A stretch of DNA of 64,000 bases from Lachnospiraceae bacterium P6A3. GTDB taxonomy: Bacteria; Bacillota; Clostridia; Lachnospirales; Lachnospiraceae. The DNA lies in assembly GCA_000702085.1 (NCBI GenBank), contig JNKP01000006.1, positions 178,723 to 242,722 on the forward strand, read 5' to 3'. Made by a program: the position numbers and the translations under genes. Positions within the stretch are counted from its first letter, which is position 1. Every line of letters starts with the position of its first letter. The notes under the pieces are model-generated. The model was not told the DNA's origin, searched no databases, and worked only from the letters and a program-made list of their open reading frames with translations. This document shows, piece by piece, positions 26,044-36,285 of this stretch.

Positions 26044-26923
26044 TTGGAAAGATTATGAAGTTCTTGATACCGGAAACGGTGAGAAACTGGAGAGATGGGG
26101 GGATTATATTCTCGTAAGACCCGATCCCCAGGTCATCTGGAAATGCGATCACAAGCATCCGGGCTGGAAAAAGAATGACGGACACTATCACAGATCATCA
26201 AAAGGCGGAGGAGAATGGGAATTCAAAGGCCTCCCCAATGAGTGGAGCATTTCATATGATCTGAAAAGTATCGATGAGAGATTATCCTTTAATCTCAAGC
26301 CTTTTGCGTTCAAACATACGGGAGTTTTCCCCGAACAGGCAGCCAATTGGGAATGGACTTCTTCTATAATAAAGAAGGAAGCCGGAAAAAGAGCCGAAGG
26401 CGATCCTGTCAAAGTGCTCAATCTTTTTGCATACACCGGCGGAGCTACGATGGCGGCCCTGGCGGCAGGCGCAAGCGTTACCCATGTGGATGCTTCCAAG
26501 GGTATGGTCGGCTGGGCCAAAGAAAATGCCGTATCAAGCGGCCTTGCGGACAGACCGGTCAGATGGCTTGTTGACGATTGCGGTAAATTCGTGGAGCGCG
26601 AGATAAGGCGCGGCAATAAGTATGACGGCATAATAATGGATCCTCCTTCATACGGAAGGGGACCCAAAGGCGAGATATGGAAAATTGAAGAAAGCATATG
26701 GCCTTTCCTGGAAAGCTGTGTTCAGATTCTTTCCGACAGACCTCTTTTCTTCTTAATTAATTCTTACACCACGGGACTTCAGGCAGGAGTCCTGGACCAC
26801 ATGATGGGTAAACTCATCACACCTGAGTTCGGAGGAAAGTGTGAGTCCGACGAAGTGGGTCTTCCGGTATCGGGAACGGACCTGGTTCTTCCATGCGGCG
26901 CCAGCGGAAGATGGGAAGCTTAG
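26027..26923 (+). CDS. Class I SAM-dependent methyltransferase, RlmI/RlmK-like
   Basis: Protein of 298 residues. Seen: the SAM-binding loop LNLFAYTGGATMAALAAGA, the acidic end of strand 2 (THVDASKGMVGWA), and the active-site motif DPPSYGRGPKGE, which is typical of the RlmI/RlmK group of 23S rRNA methyltransferases. The N-terminal PUA domain of E. coli RlmI is absent; a short beta domain (about 1-70) replaces it. The start overlaps the SDR gene, with GGGAG upstream. Modification of rRNA is the likely role; the target base is not known. Confidence 0.82.
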   Translation: MYIASNWKDYEVLDTGNGEKLERWGDYILVRPDPQVIWKCDHKHPGWKKNDGHYHRSSKGGGEWEFKGLPNEWSISYDLKSIDERLSFNLKPFAFKHTGVFPEQAANWEWTSSIIKKEAGKRAEGDPVKVLNLFAYTGGATMAALAAGASVTHVDASKGMVGWAKENAVSSGLADRPVRWLVDDCGKFVEREIRRGNKYDGIIMDPPSYGRGPKGEIWKIEESIWPFLESCVQILSDRPLFFLINSYTTGLQAGVLDHMMGKLITPEFGGKCESDEVGLPVSGTDLVLPCGASGRWEA

Positions 26924-27012
26924 GCAAGTTGTGGCAGCAGGCGTAAATAACCACAAGATATGGCACCTTTTTACCGCAAAAAAAATTTACTGAAATAATT
27001 TAAAAATTTTTG

Positions 27013-27041
27013 TTGCATTTATTGGAAAAGGTGTGTATGAT
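27013..27041 (+). promoter_or_regulatory. Promoter of the S10 operon
   Basis: TTGCAT (27013-27018), 17-bp spacer, TATGAT (27036-27041). AT-rich upstream sequence (26985-27012) could act as an UP element, fitting strong ribosomal expression. Confidence 0.75.
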
Positions 27042-27047
27042 ATCAAA

Positions 27048-27343
27048 TGCTGTGACGTGATAGCTGTGAAGCGTGAGGTTGCAGGTAAGGAGTGATCTGT
27101 ACCTGGTTTTTCCGCGGAGCGAATGTCAAGTTACAATACTGACGACAAGTCACTGTACCATTACAGTCTGCCTTGGGCAGAAACGACGTGTGGCCTGCAA
27201 AGGAACCGGGGCCAAGGTTTCGTCCGCGTTAGCGGGTAGGAAACACACGGGCAAGTGTACAGTCACCGCTTGTCGCAAGATTGCGGGATAACTTCTAATA
27301 AAAGGAGATCCTGCGAAATCGCGAAAAGGAGGCGACTTTTTTT
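27048..27343 (+). ncRNA. Untranslated S10-operon leader RNA (likely autoregulatory)
   Basis: About 295 bases separate the predicted transcription start from the rpsJ ATG and hold no believable gene. Local hairpins are visible, including TCTGCC-TTG-GGCAGA near 27168-27182 and CCGC-GTTA-GCGG near 27222-27233. The S10 operon leaders of several Firmicutes fold into a site for L4, encoded here by rplD; that this leader does so is inference. Confidence 0.5.
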
Positions 27344-27661
27344 ATGGCAAAATCAGTAATGAGAATTACACTTAAGGCTTATGAGCATGAACTCGTTGAT
27401 GCATCCGCAGCAAAGATCATCGAGACCGCTAAGAAGAACGGCTCTAAGGTTTCAGGACCTGTGCCCCTTCCCACCAAGAAAGAGGTAGTTACCATTCTTC
27501 GTGCAACTCATAAGTATAAGGATTCCAGAGAGCAGTTCGAGCAGAGAACCCACAAGAGACTTATCGACATTTCCGCTCCTACTCCCGGTACCATCGAGTC
27601 CTTACAGCGCCTTGAGATGCCTGCCGGTGTCTTCATCGATCTCAAGATGCTTAACAAATAA
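27344..27661 (+). CDS. rpsJ: 30S ribosomal protein S10
   Basis: Protein of 105 residues. S10 sits in the head of the small subunit and, as NusE, in antitermination complexes. The family sequence is clear ([19 protein letters not shown], then [13 protein letters not shown]). GGAGG precedes ATG 27344, followed by a T run. First gene of the S10 operon. A 107-base spacer without a gene follows before rplC. Confidence 0.97.
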   Translation: MAKSVMRITLKAYEHELVDASAAKIIETAKKNGSKVSGPVPLPTKKEVVTILRATHKYKDSREQFEQRTHKRLIDISAPTPGTIESLQRLEMPAGVFIDLKMLNK

Positions 27662-27768
27662 GGCAAGTAACGAAAACAATCTCTACTATACACGAACGCG
27701 AAAGCGGTCCAATATGTAGACAATTATGTGCCATAAGGCCCGGGCACTGATTAAGAGAGGAAAAGGAA

Positions 27769-28452
27769 ATGAAAAAGGCAATACTTACAACAAAGGTCGG
27801 AATGACTCAGATCTTTGCAGATAACGGAGAGCTTATCCCCGTTACCGTACTTCAGGCAGGTCCCTGCGTAGTAACTCAGGTTAAGACCGCAGAGAACGAC
27901 GGCTATGAAGCAGTCCAGGTCGGCTTTGTCGATATGAAGGACAAGGTTGTTGAGAAGGACGGCAAGGGCGATAAGAAGATCGCACACAGAAACGGTGCAA
28001 CCAAGGCTGAAGCAGGACATTTCAAGAAGGCCGGCACCACTTCCAAGAGATACGTCAGAGAGTTCCGTTTTGAGAACAGCTCCGAGTACAACGTAGGAGA
28101 TGAGATCAAGGCTGACATCTTCGCAAACGGAGATCACATCGACGCATCTGCGATCACCAAGGGAAAAGGCTTCCAGGGTGCAGTCAAGAGACTCGGCCAG
28201 CACAGAGGACCCATGAAGCACGGTTCCAAGTTCCACAGACATCAGGGATCAAACGGCGCTTGTTCATCCCCTTCAAGAGTTTTCAAGGGAAAGGGAATGC
28301 CCGGACACATGGGAAGCGTCAATGCAACAGTACAGAACCTCGAGATAGTCAGAGTTGATGCTGAGAAGAACCTCATTCTTGTTAAGGGCGCAGTACCCGG
28401 TGCAAAGAATGCTCTCGTCACCATCAAAGAGACTACCATCGCAGAAGTTTGA
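27769..28452 (+). CDS. rplC: 50S ribosomal protein L3
   Basis: Protein of 227 residues. L3 reaches the peptidyl-transferase centre and is among the first assembly proteins of the large subunit. Seen: [18 protein letters not shown] at the N-terminus and the conserved [27 protein letters not shown] central loop in two pieces around residue 130. AAGAGAGGAAAAGG precedes the start. Confidence 0.97.
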   Translation: MKKAILTTKVGMTQIFADNGELIPVTVLQAGPCVVTQVKTAENDGYEAVQVGFVDMKDKVVEKDGKGDKKIAHRNGATKAEAGHFKKAGTTSKRYVREFRFENSSEYNVGDEIKADIFANGDHIDASAITKGKGFQGAVKRLGQHRGPMKHGSKFHRHQGSNGACSSPSRVFKGKGMPGHMGSVNATVQNLEIVRVDAEKNLILVKGAVPGAKNALVTIKETTIAEV

Positions 28453-28478
28453 TCGCGGCGAAAGGAGGACAGATAGAA

Positions 28479-29099
28479 ATGGCAAAAGTATCCGTATACA
28501 ATATGGAAGGCAAGGAAGTCGGTACCACCGAGCTTAGCGATTCAATCTTCGGAGTTGAAATTAACGAGCATCTCGTACACATGGCTGTACTTCAGCAGCT
28601 TGCCAATAACAGACAGGGAACACAGAAGGCTAAGACCCGTTCGGAAGTATCCGGCGGCGGACGCAAGCCTTGGAGACAGAAGGGAACCGGTCATGCAAGA
28701 CAGGGATCCATCAGAGCTCCTCAGTGGACCGGCGGCGGAGTTGTTTTTGCTCCCACCCCCAGAGATTATTCCTTCAAGCTTAACAAGAAGGAGAAGCAGG
28801 CAGCTCTTAAGAGCGTGCTTACCGATAAGGTTCAGAACGATGCACTCGTAGTTGTAGATGAGCTCAAGCTTGACGAGATCGCTACCAAAGAGTTTGCAAA
28901 GGTTATGAAGAACCTCAATGTCGAGAACGGACTTGTAGTTCTTGCAGACAATGACCAGAATGTAGTGCTCAGCGCCAGAAACATGGCTGAGGTAAATACC
29001 GAGGTTGTAAACGCAATCAATGTTTATGACATCCTTTCCGCAGGAAAGCTCGTACTTACCAAAGATGCACTTAGCAAGATCGAGGAGGTGTACGCATAA
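28479..29099 (+). CDS. rplD: 50S ribosomal protein L4
   Basis: Protein of 206 residues. L4 lines the exit tunnel and in several bacteria also represses the S10 operon through the leader. Seen: the tunnel loop [20 protein letters not shown] and [14 protein letters not shown]. The start is ATG 28479 because AAAGGAGG lies 10 bases before it; the open frame extends 10 codons further, through the ribosome site, without support. Its stop overlaps the rplW ATG (TAATG). Confidence 0.97.
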   Translation: MAKVSVYNMEGKEVGTTELSDSIFGVEINEHLVHMAVLQQLANNRQGTQKAKTRSEVSGGGRKPWRQKGTGHARQGSIRAPQWTGGGVVFAPTPRDYSFKLNKKEKQAALKSVLTDKVQNDALVVVDELKLDEIATKEFAKVMKNLNVENGLVVLADNDQNVVLSARNMAEVNTEVVNAINVYDILSAGKLVLTKDALSKIEEVYA

Positions 29100-29398
29100 T
29101 GGCTGACATTAAGTATTATGATGTGATCCTTAAGCCTGTGATCACTGAGAAGAGCATGAGCGGAATGGCCGAGAAGAAGTACACATTCCTCGTACATCCC
29201 GAATCAAACAAGAGCCAGATCAAGGAAGCTGTCGAGAAGATGTTCGACGGCGCTAAGGTTAAGAGAGTCAACACCATCAACCTTGATGGAAAGACCAAAA
29301 GAAGAGGCCGCACCGTTGGTGAGACCGCAAAGACCAAGAAAGCAATCGTATGGCTCACTGATGACAGCAAGGACATTGAGATCTACAGCGGATTATAA
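29099..29398 (+). CDS. rplW: 50S ribosomal protein L23
   Basis: Protein of 99 residues. L23 lies at the tunnel exit and docks trigger factor and the signal recognition particle. Family pattern: [13 protein letters not shown], then [20 protein letters not shown]. The start overlaps the rplD stop. A 105-base spacer follows, holding a small hairpin CGGAC-CAAG-GTCCG just before rplB. Confidence 0.97.
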   Translation: MADIKYYDVILKPVITEKSMSGMAEKKYTFLVHPESNKSQIKEAVEKMFDGAKVKRVNTINLDGKTKRRGRTVGETAKTKKAIVWLTDDSKDIEIYSGL

Positions 29399-29503
29399 TT
29401 CGTCCTTGAAGAGTATACAGGCAGCGTGACAACCCAAACGAATATACGCAGTCTGTGCAAACGGACCAAGGTCCGGATAGTTTAGAAAAAGGAGAACTGA
29501 AAA

Positions 29504-30346
29504 ATGGGTATTAAGACTTACAAGCCCTATACAGCGTCCAGAAGAAACATGACAGGTTCTGACTTCGCTGAAGTTACCAAGAAGACTCCCGAGAAGAGCC
29601 TCATCAGCAACAAGAAGAAGAACGCAGGACGTAACAGCCAGGGTAAAATCACCGTTCGTCACAAGGGCGGCGGAAATAAAGTAAAGTACAGACAGATCGA
29701 TTTCAGAAGACTTAAGGATGATATTCCTGCAAGAGTAATCGGAATCGAGTATGATCCCAACAGAACCGCAAACATCGCGCTTATCTGCTATGAGGACGGA
29801 GAGAAAGCTTACATCCTTGCTCCTCAGGGACTTACAGACGGAATGAAGGTTATGAGCGGCGTTAACGCCGAGGTAAGAGTAGGTAACTGCCTTCCCCTCG
29901 AGCTCGTACCCGTAGGTACCATGGTTCACAACATTGAGCTCTATCCCGGAAAGGGCGGACAGATGGTCCGCAGCGCAGGTACCGGAGCACAGCTCGTAGC
30001 AAAAGAAGGAAAGTATGCAACCTTAAGACTTCCTTCAGGCGAGATGAGAATGGTTCCCATCAATTGCAGAGCAACAATCGGAATCATCGGAAATGTAGAT
30101 CACAATCTTGTTAAACTCGGAAAAGCCGGACGTAAGCGCCACATGGGCATCCGTCCTACCGTAAGAGGATCAGTCATGAACCCTAACGATCATCCTCACG
30201 GCGGTGGTGAAGGTAAGACCGGAATCGGTCGTCCCGGACCCAGCACCCCTTGGGGTAAGCCTGCTCTTGGTCTCAAGACCAGAAAGAAGAAGAAGGCTTC
30301 CAACAAGTTGATCGTCAGAAGACGTGACGGCAGGACACTTAAGTAA
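29504..30346 (+). CDS. rplB: 50S ribosomal protein L2
   Basis: Protein of 280 residues. L2 supports subunit joining and the peptidyl-transferase centre. Seen: [18 protein letters not shown], then [19 protein letters not shown] with the functionally important histidine. Length is normal. Strong AAAGGAGAA ribosome site. Confidence 0.97.
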   Translation: MGIKTYKPYTASRRNMTGSDFAEVTKKTPEKSLISNKKKNAGRNSQGKITVRHKGGGNKVKYRQIDFRRLKDDIPARVIGIEYDPNRTANIALICYEDGEKAYILAPQGLTDGMKVMSGVNAEVRVGNCLPLELVPVGTMVHNIELYPGKGGQMVRSAGTGAQLVAKEGKYATLRLPSGEMRMVPINCRATIGIIGNVDHNLVKLGKAGRKRHMGIRPTVRGSVMNPNDHPHGGGEGKTGIGRPGPSTPWGKPALGLKTRKKKKASNKLIVRRRDGRTLK

Positions 30347-30360
30347 GGTAGGAGGATAAA

Positions 30361-30642
30361 ATGGGCAGATCATTAAAAAAAGGACCTTTCGCAGACGCAA
30401 GCCTGCTCAAGAAGGTGGACGCAATGAATGAGTCGGGAAACAAGTCGGTTATCAAGACCTGGTCCCGCAGATCCACGATTTTCCCTTCTTTTGTCGGACA
30501 TACGATCGCCGTACACGACGGACGTAAGCATGTTCCCGTATATATCACTGAGGACATGGTCGGACACAAGCTCGGCGAGTTCGTGGCAACACGTACATAC
30601 AGAGGCCACGCGGGCGATGCTAAGAAAACATCCGCATCATAA
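30361..30642 (+). CDS. rpsS: 30S ribosomal protein S19
   Basis: Protein of 93 residues. S19 is in the head of the small subunit near the A-site finger. Sequence [19 protein letters not shown] and [21 protein letters not shown] is unmistakable. AGGAGG lies 9 bases before the ATG, directly after rplB. Confidence 0.97.
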   Translation: MGRSLKKGPFADASLLKKVDAMNESGNKSVIKTWSRRSTIFPSFVGHTIAVHDGRKHVPVYITEDMVGHKLGEFVATRTYRGHAGDAKKTSAS

Positions 30643-30676
30643 GCCCCGCTTACTGTTTTGAAAGGAGTAAACATCT

Positions 30677-31066
30677 ATGGCTAAAGGACATAGATCTCAA
30701 ATTAAGAGAGAGAGAAACGAGCAGAAGGATTTAAGACCTTCAGCAAAGCTTTCTTACGCTCGCATTTCAGTACAGAAGGCATGCTTCGTGCTTGATGCGA
30801 TCCGCGGAAAGGATGTACAGACCGCTATGGCTATTCTGGAGTACAACCCCAGATATGGTTCACAGATAATCAAAAAGCTTCTTGCTTCAGCAATCGCCAA
30901 TGCAGAGAACAACCAGGGACTCAATCCCGAGAACCTCTATGTTGCTGAGTGCTATGCCAACCAGGGACCTACCATGAAGAGAGTAAGACCCAGGGCACAG
31001 GGCAGAGCTTACAGAATCCTTAAGAGGATGAGCAACATTACAATCGTGCTTGACGAGAAGAAATAA
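30677..31066 (+). CDS. rplV: 50S ribosomal protein L22
   Basis: Protein of 129 residues; its beta hairpin lines the exit tunnel. Family pattern: AKLSYARISVQKACFVLDAI and GPTMKRVRPRAQGRAYRI. The N-terminus is about 18 residues longer and more basic (MAKGHRSQIKRERNEQKD) than in many L22 proteins. AAAGGAG precedes the start. Confidence 0.96.
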   Translation: MAKGHRSQIKRERNEQKDLRPSAKLSYARISVQKACFVLDAIRGKDVQTAMAILEYNPRYGSQIIKKLLASAIANAENNQGLNPENLYVAECYANQGPTMKRVRPRAQGRAYRILKRMSNITIVLDEKK

Positions 31067-31088
31067 GGAAAGGAGCTTATAAAGCAAA

Positions 31089-31754
31089 ATGGGACAGAAA
31101 GTTAATCCTCATGGACTTAGAGTCGGCGTTATAAAAGACTGGGATTCAAGATGGTATGCAAGCGATGCTGATTTCTCAGATTATCTCGTCGAAGATTACA
31201 ATATTCGTAAGTATCTCAAGAAGAAGCTTGCTTCCGCAGGAGTTTCCAAGATTGAGATCGAGCGTGCTTCCGATCGTATCAGAGTAATCGTTTTCACCGC
31301 AAAGCCCGGTGTTATCATCGGTAAGGGCGGCACCGAGATCGATAAGACCCGTGCTGAGATCGAGAAGATGACCGGCAAGAAGGTCAAGATGGATATCACC
31401 GAGATCAAGCGTCCGGATCGTGATGCTCAGCTTGTAGCAGAGAACATCGCTCAGCAGCTTGAGAACCGTGTATCTTATCGTCGTGCTATGAAGTCCTGCA
31501 TGGGCAGAACCATGAAGGCAGGCGCTCTCGGAATCAAGGCTTCCTGTGCAGGAAGACTTGGCGGAGCAGATATCGCTCGTACCGAGTTCTACAGCGAGGG
31601 AACCATTCCTCTTCAGACTCTCAGAGCTGATATCGACTATGGATTTGCAGAAGCCGATACTACTTACGGAAAAGTAGGTGTAAAGGTATGGATTTATAAG
31701 GGTGAAGTTCTTCCTGTTAAGGGAAACGCTAACTCGGAAGGGAGCGAAGCATAA
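31089..31754 (+). CDS. rpsC: 30S ribosomal protein S3
   Basis: Protein of 221 residues. S3 forms part of the mRNA entry channel and helicase. Seen: [13 protein letters not shown], the KH loop [12 protein letters not shown], and the C-terminal block [12 protein letters not shown]. The stop overlaps the rplP start. Confidence 0.97.
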   Translation: MGQKVNPHGLRVGVIKDWDSRWYASDADFSDYLVEDYNIRKYLKKKLASAGVSKIEIERASDRIRVIVFTAKPGVIIGKGGTEIDKTRAEIEKMTGKKVKMDITEIKRPDRDAQLVAENIAQQLENRVSYRRAMKSCMGRTMKAGALGIKASCAGRLGGADIARTEFYSEGTIPLQTLRADIDYGFAEADTTYGKVGVKVWIYKGEVLPVKGNANSEGSEA

Positions 31755-32179
31755 TGTTAATGCCTAAGAGAGTCAAGCACCGCAAGCAGTTCCGCGGTAG
31801 CATGGCAGGAAAGATTTCCAGAGGAAACAAGGTAGCATACGGTGAGTTCGGACTTGCAGCTACCGAGCCTTGTTGGATAAAGTCAAATCAGATCGAAGCA
31901 GCCCGTGTCGCTCTCACCAGATATACCAAGCGTGAAGGACAGGTCTGGATCAAGATCTTCCCTGATAAGCCTGTTACGGCTAAGCCCGCTGAAACCAGAA
32001 TGGGTTCAGGAAAAGGAACCGTTGAGTATTGGGTAGCAGTTGTTAAGCCCGGAAGAGTATTGTTCGAGATCGGCGGAGTATCTGAGGCAGCAGCAAGAGA
32101 AGCACTCAGACTCGCATCTCAGAAGCTTCCTTGCAAGTGCAAGATCGTCACCAAGGAGCAGGAAGGCGGTGAGCAGTAA
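31754..32179 (+). CDS. rplP: 50S ribosomal protein L16
   Basis: Protein of 141 residues beginning [16 protein letters not shown]16 organises the A-site region of the large subunit. [19 protein letters not shown] and [13 protein letters not shown] match the family. The start ATG 31754 overlaps the rpsC stop; the second ATG (31760) is two codons later, but the family N-terminus fits the first. The stop overlaps rpmC. Confidence 0.97.
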   Translation: MLMPKRVKHRKQFRGSMAGKISRGNKVAYGEFGLAATEPCWIKSNQIEAARVALTRYTKREGQVWIKIFPDKPVTAKPAETRMGSGKGTVEYWVAVVKPGRVLFEIGGVSEAAAREALRLASQKLPCKCKIVTKEQEGGEQ

Positions 32180-32382
32180 TGAAATCAGCAAAGTTTAATG
32201 AAGAACTTCAGGCAAAGAGCGTTGAAGCCCTTAAGCAGGAGCTCACGGATGCCAAAAAGGAACTGTTCAACCTGAGATTCCAGAATGCAACCAACCAGCT
32301 TGACAACACAGCCAGAATAACGGAAGTAAGAAAGAATATCGCACGTATTCAGACCGCACTTACCGCTAAGGCTAATGCTTAA
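32179..32382 (+). CDS. rpmC: 50S ribosomal protein L29
   Basis: Protein of 67 residues, two helices packed at the tunnel exit. [20 protein letters not shown] and [10 protein letters not shown] are family-typical. It begins in the TAATG overlap with rplP. Confidence 0.96.
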   Translation: MKSAKFNEELQAKSVEALKQELTDAKKELFNLRFQNATNQLDNTARITEVRKNIARIQTALTAKANA

Positions 32383-32398
32383 TGAAAGGACAACGGCA

Positions 32399-32656
32399 GT
32401 GGAAGAAAGAAATTTGCGCAAGGTAAGAACCGGTAAGGTTACCAGTGACAAAATGGACAAAACGATCGTAGTTGCCATTGAGGAGCGCGTTAATCATCCT
32501 CTTTACAACAAGGTCGTTAAGAGAACATATAAGCTTAAGGCTCATGACGAGAACAACGAGTGCAAGGTAGGAGATACCGTTCGCGTTATGGAAACCAGAC
32601 CCCTTTCCAAAGATAAGAGATGGAGACTGGTCGAGATCGTAGAGAGAGCAAAGTAA
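32399..32656 (+). CDS. rpsQ: 30S ribosomal protein S17
   Basis: Protein of 85 residues from a GTG start, reading (M)[20 protein letters not shown], the usual S17 N-terminus and length. The ribosome site AAAGGA (32385-32390) lies 8 bases before GTG 32399. An in-frame ATG at 32375 would add eight residues, overlap rpmC and put the ribosome site inside the gene, so it is rejected. S17 binds 16S rRNA early in assembly. Confidence 0.95.
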   Translation: MEERNLRKVRTGKVTSDKMDKTIVVAIEERVNHPLYNKVVKRTYKLKAHDENNECKVGDTVRVMETRPLSKDKRWRLVEIVERAK

Positions 32657-32666
32657 GGAGGAAGCT

Positions 32667-33035
32667 ATGGTACAGCAGGAAACAAGACTTAAGGTAGCTG
32701 ACAATACCGGTGCCAAGGAACTCCTTTGCATCCGCGTAATGGGCGGCTCTACCAGAAGATATGCCAACATCGGCGATATCATCGTTGCTTCCGTTAAGGA
32801 CGCAACACCCGGAGGCGTTGTTAAAAAGGGTGATGTAGTTAAAGCAGTTGTAGTTCGTACCGTTAAAGGCGCTCGCCGTAAGGACGGTTCCTACATCAAG
32901 TTTGATGAGAACGCAGCCGTAATCATCAAGGAAGACAAGACTCCCACAGGAACCCGTATTTTCGGACCGGTAGCAAGAGAGCTTCGTGAGAAGAAGTTCA
33001 TGAAGATCGTTTCACTTGCTCCCGAAGTATTATAA
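32667..33035 (+). CDS. rplN: 50S ribosomal protein L14
   Basis: Protein of 122 residues, exact family length. L14 makes an intersubunit bridge. Seen: [20 protein letters not shown] and [27 protein letters not shown] precedes the ATG. Confidence 0.97.
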   Translation: MVQQETRLKVADNTGAKELLCIRVMGGSTRRYANIGDIIVASVKDATPGGVVKKGDVVKAVVVRTVKGARRKDGSYIKFDENAAVIIKEDKTPTGTRIFGPVARELREKKFMKIVSLAPEVL

Positions 33036-33049
33036 GGAGGGCCTCATAA

Positions 33050-33394
33050 ATGCTTAAAGTTAAAAAGGGTGATACCGTAGAGATCATCGCAGGCAAAGAT
33101 AAGGGCCAGCAGGGCAAGATTAAATCTGTCGATGTTAAGAACGGCAGAGTAGTCGTAGAAGGACTCAACATGGTAACAAAGCATGCTAAGCCTTCACAGA
33201 GCAATCCCAATGGCGGCATCAGTGAAATGGAAGCTCCCATTGATATATCCAACGTCATGCTCGTCGTTGACGGCAAGAAGACCCGTGTTGGTTTTCAGGT
33301 AGAGACTAACGATCAGGGCAAAGTTGTAAAGAAGTCCAGAGTTGCAAAATCTACCGGCAAAGTTATCGATGTAGTATTCGATAAGACCAAATAA
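33050..33394 (+). CDS. rplX: 50S ribosomal protein L24
   Basis: Protein of 114 residues with the N-terminal KOW motif ([20 protein letters not shown]). L24 starts large-subunit assembly. The C-terminus is a few residues longer than the average. AAGGAGGG precedes the start. Confidence 0.96.
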   Translation: MLKVKKGDTVEIIAGKDKGQQGKIKSVDVKNGRVVVEGLNMVTKHAKPSQSNPNGGISEMEAPIDISNVMLVVDGKKTRVGFQVETNDQGKVVKKSRVAKSTGKVIDVVFDKTK

Positions 33395-33414
33395 CGGGAA
33401 GGAGGAAACATTAA

Positions 33415-33954
33415 GTGAGCAGACTTAAGGATCAGTATAAAGCAGAGATCGTTCCCGCACTCACCAAGAAGTTCGGCTATGAGAACGTAATGCAGGTTCC
33501 CAAGCTCGACAAGATCGTCATCAACATGGGTGTCGGCGAGGCTAAGGAGAATCCCAAGGCCCTTGAGAGCGCAGTAGCAGATCTCGAGACTATAACCGGA
33601 CAGAAGGCAGTTCTTACCAAGGCTAAGAACTCAATCGCAAACTTCAAGATCCGTGAGGGAATGAACATCGGATGTAAAGTTACCCTTCGCGGCGAGAAGA
33701 TGTATGAGTTCCTTGACAGACTTGTAAATCTTGCTCTTCCCCGTGTCCGTGACTTCAGAGGAGTCAACCCCAACAGCTTCGACGGCAGAGGCAACTATGC
33801 ACTCGGCATCAAGGAGCAGTTCATTTTCCCCGAGATCGAGTTCGATAAGATCGACAAGGTTCGCGGAATGGACATCATCTTCGTAACAACGGCAAAGACA
33901 GACGAAGAGGCCAGAGAGCTTCTCACCCTGTTTAATATGCCTTTTGCTAAATAA
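33415..33954 (+). CDS. rplE: 50S ribosomal protein L5
   Basis: Protein of 179 residues from a GTG start ([15 protein letters not shown]), with GGAAGGAGG upstream. L5 contacts 5S rRNA and P-site tRNA. Seen: [16 protein letters not shown], then [19 protein letters not shown] in the conserved place, and [18 protein letters not shown] at the C-terminus. Confidence 0.97.
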   Translation: MSRLKDQYKAEIVPALTKKFGYENVMQVPKLDKIVINMGVGEAKENPKALESAVADLETITGQKAVLTKAKNSIANFKIREGMNIGCKVTLRGEKMYEFLDRLVNLALPRVRDFRGVNPNSFDGRGNYALGIKEQFIFPEIEFDKIDKVRGMDIIFVTTAKTDEEARELLTLFNMPFAK

Positions 33955-33972
33955 TAGGGAGGAAAAGTTTAA

Positions 33973-34158
33973 ATGGCTAAATTATCCATGAAGGTCAAGC
34001 AGCAGCGCAAGCCTAAGTTCTCTACTCAGGCATACACCCGTTGCAAGATTTGCGGCCGTCCTCACTCCGTACTTAAGAAGTATGGCATCTGCAGAGTTTG
34101 CTTCCGTGAGCTCGCTTATAAGGGCGAGATTCCCGGAGTCAAGAAGGCATCTTGGTAA
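33973..34158 (+). CDS. rpsZ: 30S ribosomal protein S14, zinc-binding type (S14Z)
   Basis: Protein of 61 residues, the short S14 form. The zinc site is two CxxC pairs, CKICGRPH and CRVCFREL. There is no second, zinc-free S14 in this window. AGGGAGG precedes the ATG. Confidence 0.96.
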   Translation: MAKLSMKVKQQRKPKFSTQAYTRCKICGRPHSVLKKYGICRVCFRELAYKGEIPGVKKASW

Positions 34159-34173
34159 AGGAGGAAAAGCGCA

Positions 34174-34575
34174 ATGACAATGAGTGATCCTATTGCAGAT
34201 ATGCTTACAAGAATCCGTAACGCTAACACTGCAAAGCATGATACAGTAGATATCCCCAGCTCCCGCATGAAGCTGGCTATAGCAGACATCCTCGTTGATG
34301 AAGGATATGTCGCTAAGTACGAGATGGTTGACAACGGTTCTTTCAAAGATATCCGTATCTTCCTGAAGTACAATAACAACAAGAACGAGAGAGTTATCTC
34401 CGGAATCAAGAGAATCTCCAAGCCCGGCCTCAGAGTTTATGCCGGCGGAGATGAGCTTCCCAAGGTTCTCGGCGGACTCGGCACCGCTATCATCTCTACC
34501 AACCAGGGTGTGCTTACCGACAAGCAGGCACGTGAGAAGAAAATCGGCGGCGAAGTTCTTGCTTTCATTTGGTAA
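34174..34575 (+). CDS. rpsH: 30S ribosomal protein S8
   Basis: Protein of 133 residues. S8 binds the central domain of 16S rRNA and in some bacteria represses the spc operon. Seen: [15 protein letters not shown] and [20 protein letters not shown] in the conserved C-terminus. AAAGGAGG upstream. Confidence 0.97.
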   Translation: MTMSDPIADMLTRIRNANTAKHDTVDIPSSRMKLAIADILVDEGYVAKYEMVDNGSFKDIRIFLKYNNNKNERVISGIKRISKPGLRVYAGGDELPKVLGGLGTAIISTNQGVLTDKQAREKKIGGEVLAFIW

Positions 34576-34611
34576 TCGTTAATTTATATATTTCAAGGAG
34601 GTACGGGCATT

Positions 34612-35151
34612 ATGTCACGAATCGGTAAAATGCCAATCGCTGTCCCTGCGGGAGTAACCGTAGAGGTAGCAGAAAATAATAAAGTGACTGTAAAAGGCCC
34701 CAAGGGAACTCTCGAGAGAGTATTTCCCGCGGAGATGAAGATTGAGCAGGAGAACGGTGAGATCACCGTTTCAAGACCTAACGATCTTAAGAAGAACAGA
34801 TCCCTTCACGGTCTTTCAAGAACTCTTCTCAACAACATGATCGTCGGTGTTACCGAAGGATTTGAGAAGAAGCTTGAGATCAACGGTGTAGGTTACAGAG
34901 CAGCTAAGCAGGGTAAGAAGCTTACCCTCAACCTCGGATATTCACATCCCGTTGAGATGGAAGATCCCGAAGGCGTTGAGACTGTAGTCGAAGGAAATAT
35001 CATCACCGTTAAAGGTATCGATAAAGAGAAGGTTGGACAGCTTGCAGCAGTTATCCGCGACAAGAGAAGACCTGAGCCTTATAAGGGCAAGGGAATCAAG
35101 TACGCTGATGAAACTATCCGCCGCAAGGTTGGTAAGACCGGTAAGAAGTAA
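34612..35151 (+). CDS. rplF: 50S ribosomal protein L6
   Basis: Protein of 179 residues with the two repeated L6 folds. L6 lies by the sarcin-ricin loop. Seen: [15 protein letters not shown] and the C-terminal [23 protein letters not shown] upstream. Confidence 0.97.
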   Translation: MSRIGKMPIAVPAGVTVEVAENNKVTVKGPKGTLERVFPAEMKIEQENGEITVSRPNDLKKNRSLHGLSRTLLNNMIVGVTEGFEKKLEINGVGYRAAKQGKKLTLNLGYSHPVEMEDPEGVETVVEGNIITVKGIDKEKVGQLAAVIRDKRRPEPYKGKGIKYADETIRRKVGKTGKK

Positions 35152-35174
35152 ATCACGATAAGGAGAGTGTGAAG

Positions 35175-35543
35175 ATGGTTAGCAAAGTATCAAGACAGGA
35201 TGTACGTGCTAAGAAGCACGATAGAATTCGTAACCGCTTCAAAGGAACCGCAGAGCGTCCCCGCCTTGCAGTTTTCAGAAGCAACAGCCACATGTCTGCT
35301 CAAATTATCGATGACGTAGAAGGCAAGACTCTTGTATCCGCATCCACCATGGAGAAGGAGATCAAGGGAGAGCTTGAGCAGACAGATAACGTAGAAGCAG
35401 CTGCCTATGTCGGCACTGTGATCGCAAAGCGTGCTCTTGAAAAGGGTATCAAGGAAGTCGTATTCGACAGAGGCGGCTTTATATACCAGGGCAAGGTCGC
35501 AGCATTAGCAGAGGCAGCCAGAGAAGCTGGCCTGGAATTCTAA
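35175..35543 (+). CDS. rplR: 50S ribosomal protein L18
   Basis: Protein of 122 residues, the family length, from ATG 35175 ([15 protein letters not shown]). AGGAG at 35161-35165 is 9 bases before this ATG; an in-frame GTG at 35169 is only 3 bases from it and is rejected. L18 carries 5S rRNA into the large subunit. [20 protein letters not shown] is family-typical. Confidence 0.96.
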   Translation: MVSKVSRQDVRAKKHDRIRNRFKGTAERPRLAVFRSNSHMSAQIIDDVEGKTLVSASTMEKEIKGELEQTDNVEAAAYVGTVIAKRALEKGIKEVVFDRGGFIYQGKVAALAEAAREAGLEF

Positions 35544-35561
35544 GAAAGGATGATCACGAAT

Positions 35562-36071
35562 ATGAAGCGTACTATCATAGATGCAAGCCAGTTAGAGCTC
35601 GAGGACAAGGTCGTTACGATCAAGAGAGTTACCAAGGTCGTAAAGGGCGGTTCCAATTCCCGCTTTACTGCACTTGTAGTTGTAGGTGACAAAAACGGTC
35701 ACGTAGGCGTCGGACTTGGCAAGGCTAAGGAAGTTCCCGAAGCTATCCGTAAGGGCAAGGAAGATGCTGTTAAGCACATCATCGAGGTTCCCCTTGATGA
35801 GAACAATTCCATCCCTCACGATTTTATCGGACAGTACGGAAGCGCAAACGTTCTTCTTAAGAAGGCTCCCGAAGGAACCGGTATCATCGCAGGTGGTCCT
35901 GTCCGTATAGTATGTGAGCTCGCAGGCGTTAGAAATATCCGTACCAAGTGCCTCGGTTCTCACAACAAGCAGAATGTCGTTCTTGCAGCAATCGAAGGCC
36001 TCGCAGAGCTTAAGCGCCCTGAAGAAGTTGCCAGAAAGCGCGGCAAGGCAGTAGCTGACGTTCTGGCATAA
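35562..36071 (+). CDS. rpsE: 30S ribosomal protein S5
   Basis: Protein of 169 residues from ATG 35562 ([17 protein letters not shown]). AAAGGA (35545-35550) is 11 bases before this ATG but touches the alternative ATG at 35550, so the later start is used. S5 takes part in decoding accuracy. Seen: [20 protein letters not shown] and [19 protein letters not shown]. Confidence 0.96.
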   Translation: MKRTIIDASQLELEDKVVTIKRVTKVVKGGSNSRFTALVVVGDKNGHVGVGLGKAKEVPEAIRKGKEDAVKHIIEVPLDENNSIPHDFIGQYGSANVLLKKAPEGTGIIAGGPVRIVCELAGVRNIRTKCLGSHNKQNVVLAAIEGLAELKRPEEVARKRGKAVADVLA

Positions 36072-36084
36072 GGAGGAGAGACTA

Positions 36085-36270
36085 ATGGCAGACAAGAAAG
36101 TAAAAGTAACTCTGGTAAAGTCCCTTATCGGACAGGTACCTAAGAACAAAAATATAGCAACCTCCATGGGTCTGCGTAAGATCGGACAGTCCGTAGTACT
36201 TCCCGATAATGACGCTACCAAGGGTCAGGTCAGACTGATCTCTCACATGGTCAAGGTCGAAGAAGCATAA
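36085..36270 (+). CDS. rpmD: 50S ribosomal protein L30
   Basis: Protein of 61 residues, normal for bacteria: KVTLVKSLIGQVPKNKN, then SMGLRKIGQSVVLPD and the C-terminal ISHMVKVEE. AAGGAGGAG lies before the ATG. Absent from some reduced bacteria but present here in the standard place. Confidence 0.96.
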   Translation: MADKKVKVTLVKSLIGQVPKNKNIATSMGLRKIGQSVVLPDNDATKGQVRLISHMVKVEEA

Positions 36271-36285
36271 GGAGGGTCTTGTAAT

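Noticed and set aside
25162..26923. SDR and methyltransferase as a transferred pair
   Set aside because: Codon use and base composition look like those of the neighbours, and overlap alone is common here.
27073..27291. Possible 72-residue gene in the S10 leader
   Set aside because: Cys/Arg/Thr-rich composition, no ribosome site, and the region folds as an RNA leader.
32375..32398. ATG start for rpsQ inside rpmC
   Set aside because: It would place the AAAGGA site inside the gene and add residues not found in S17.
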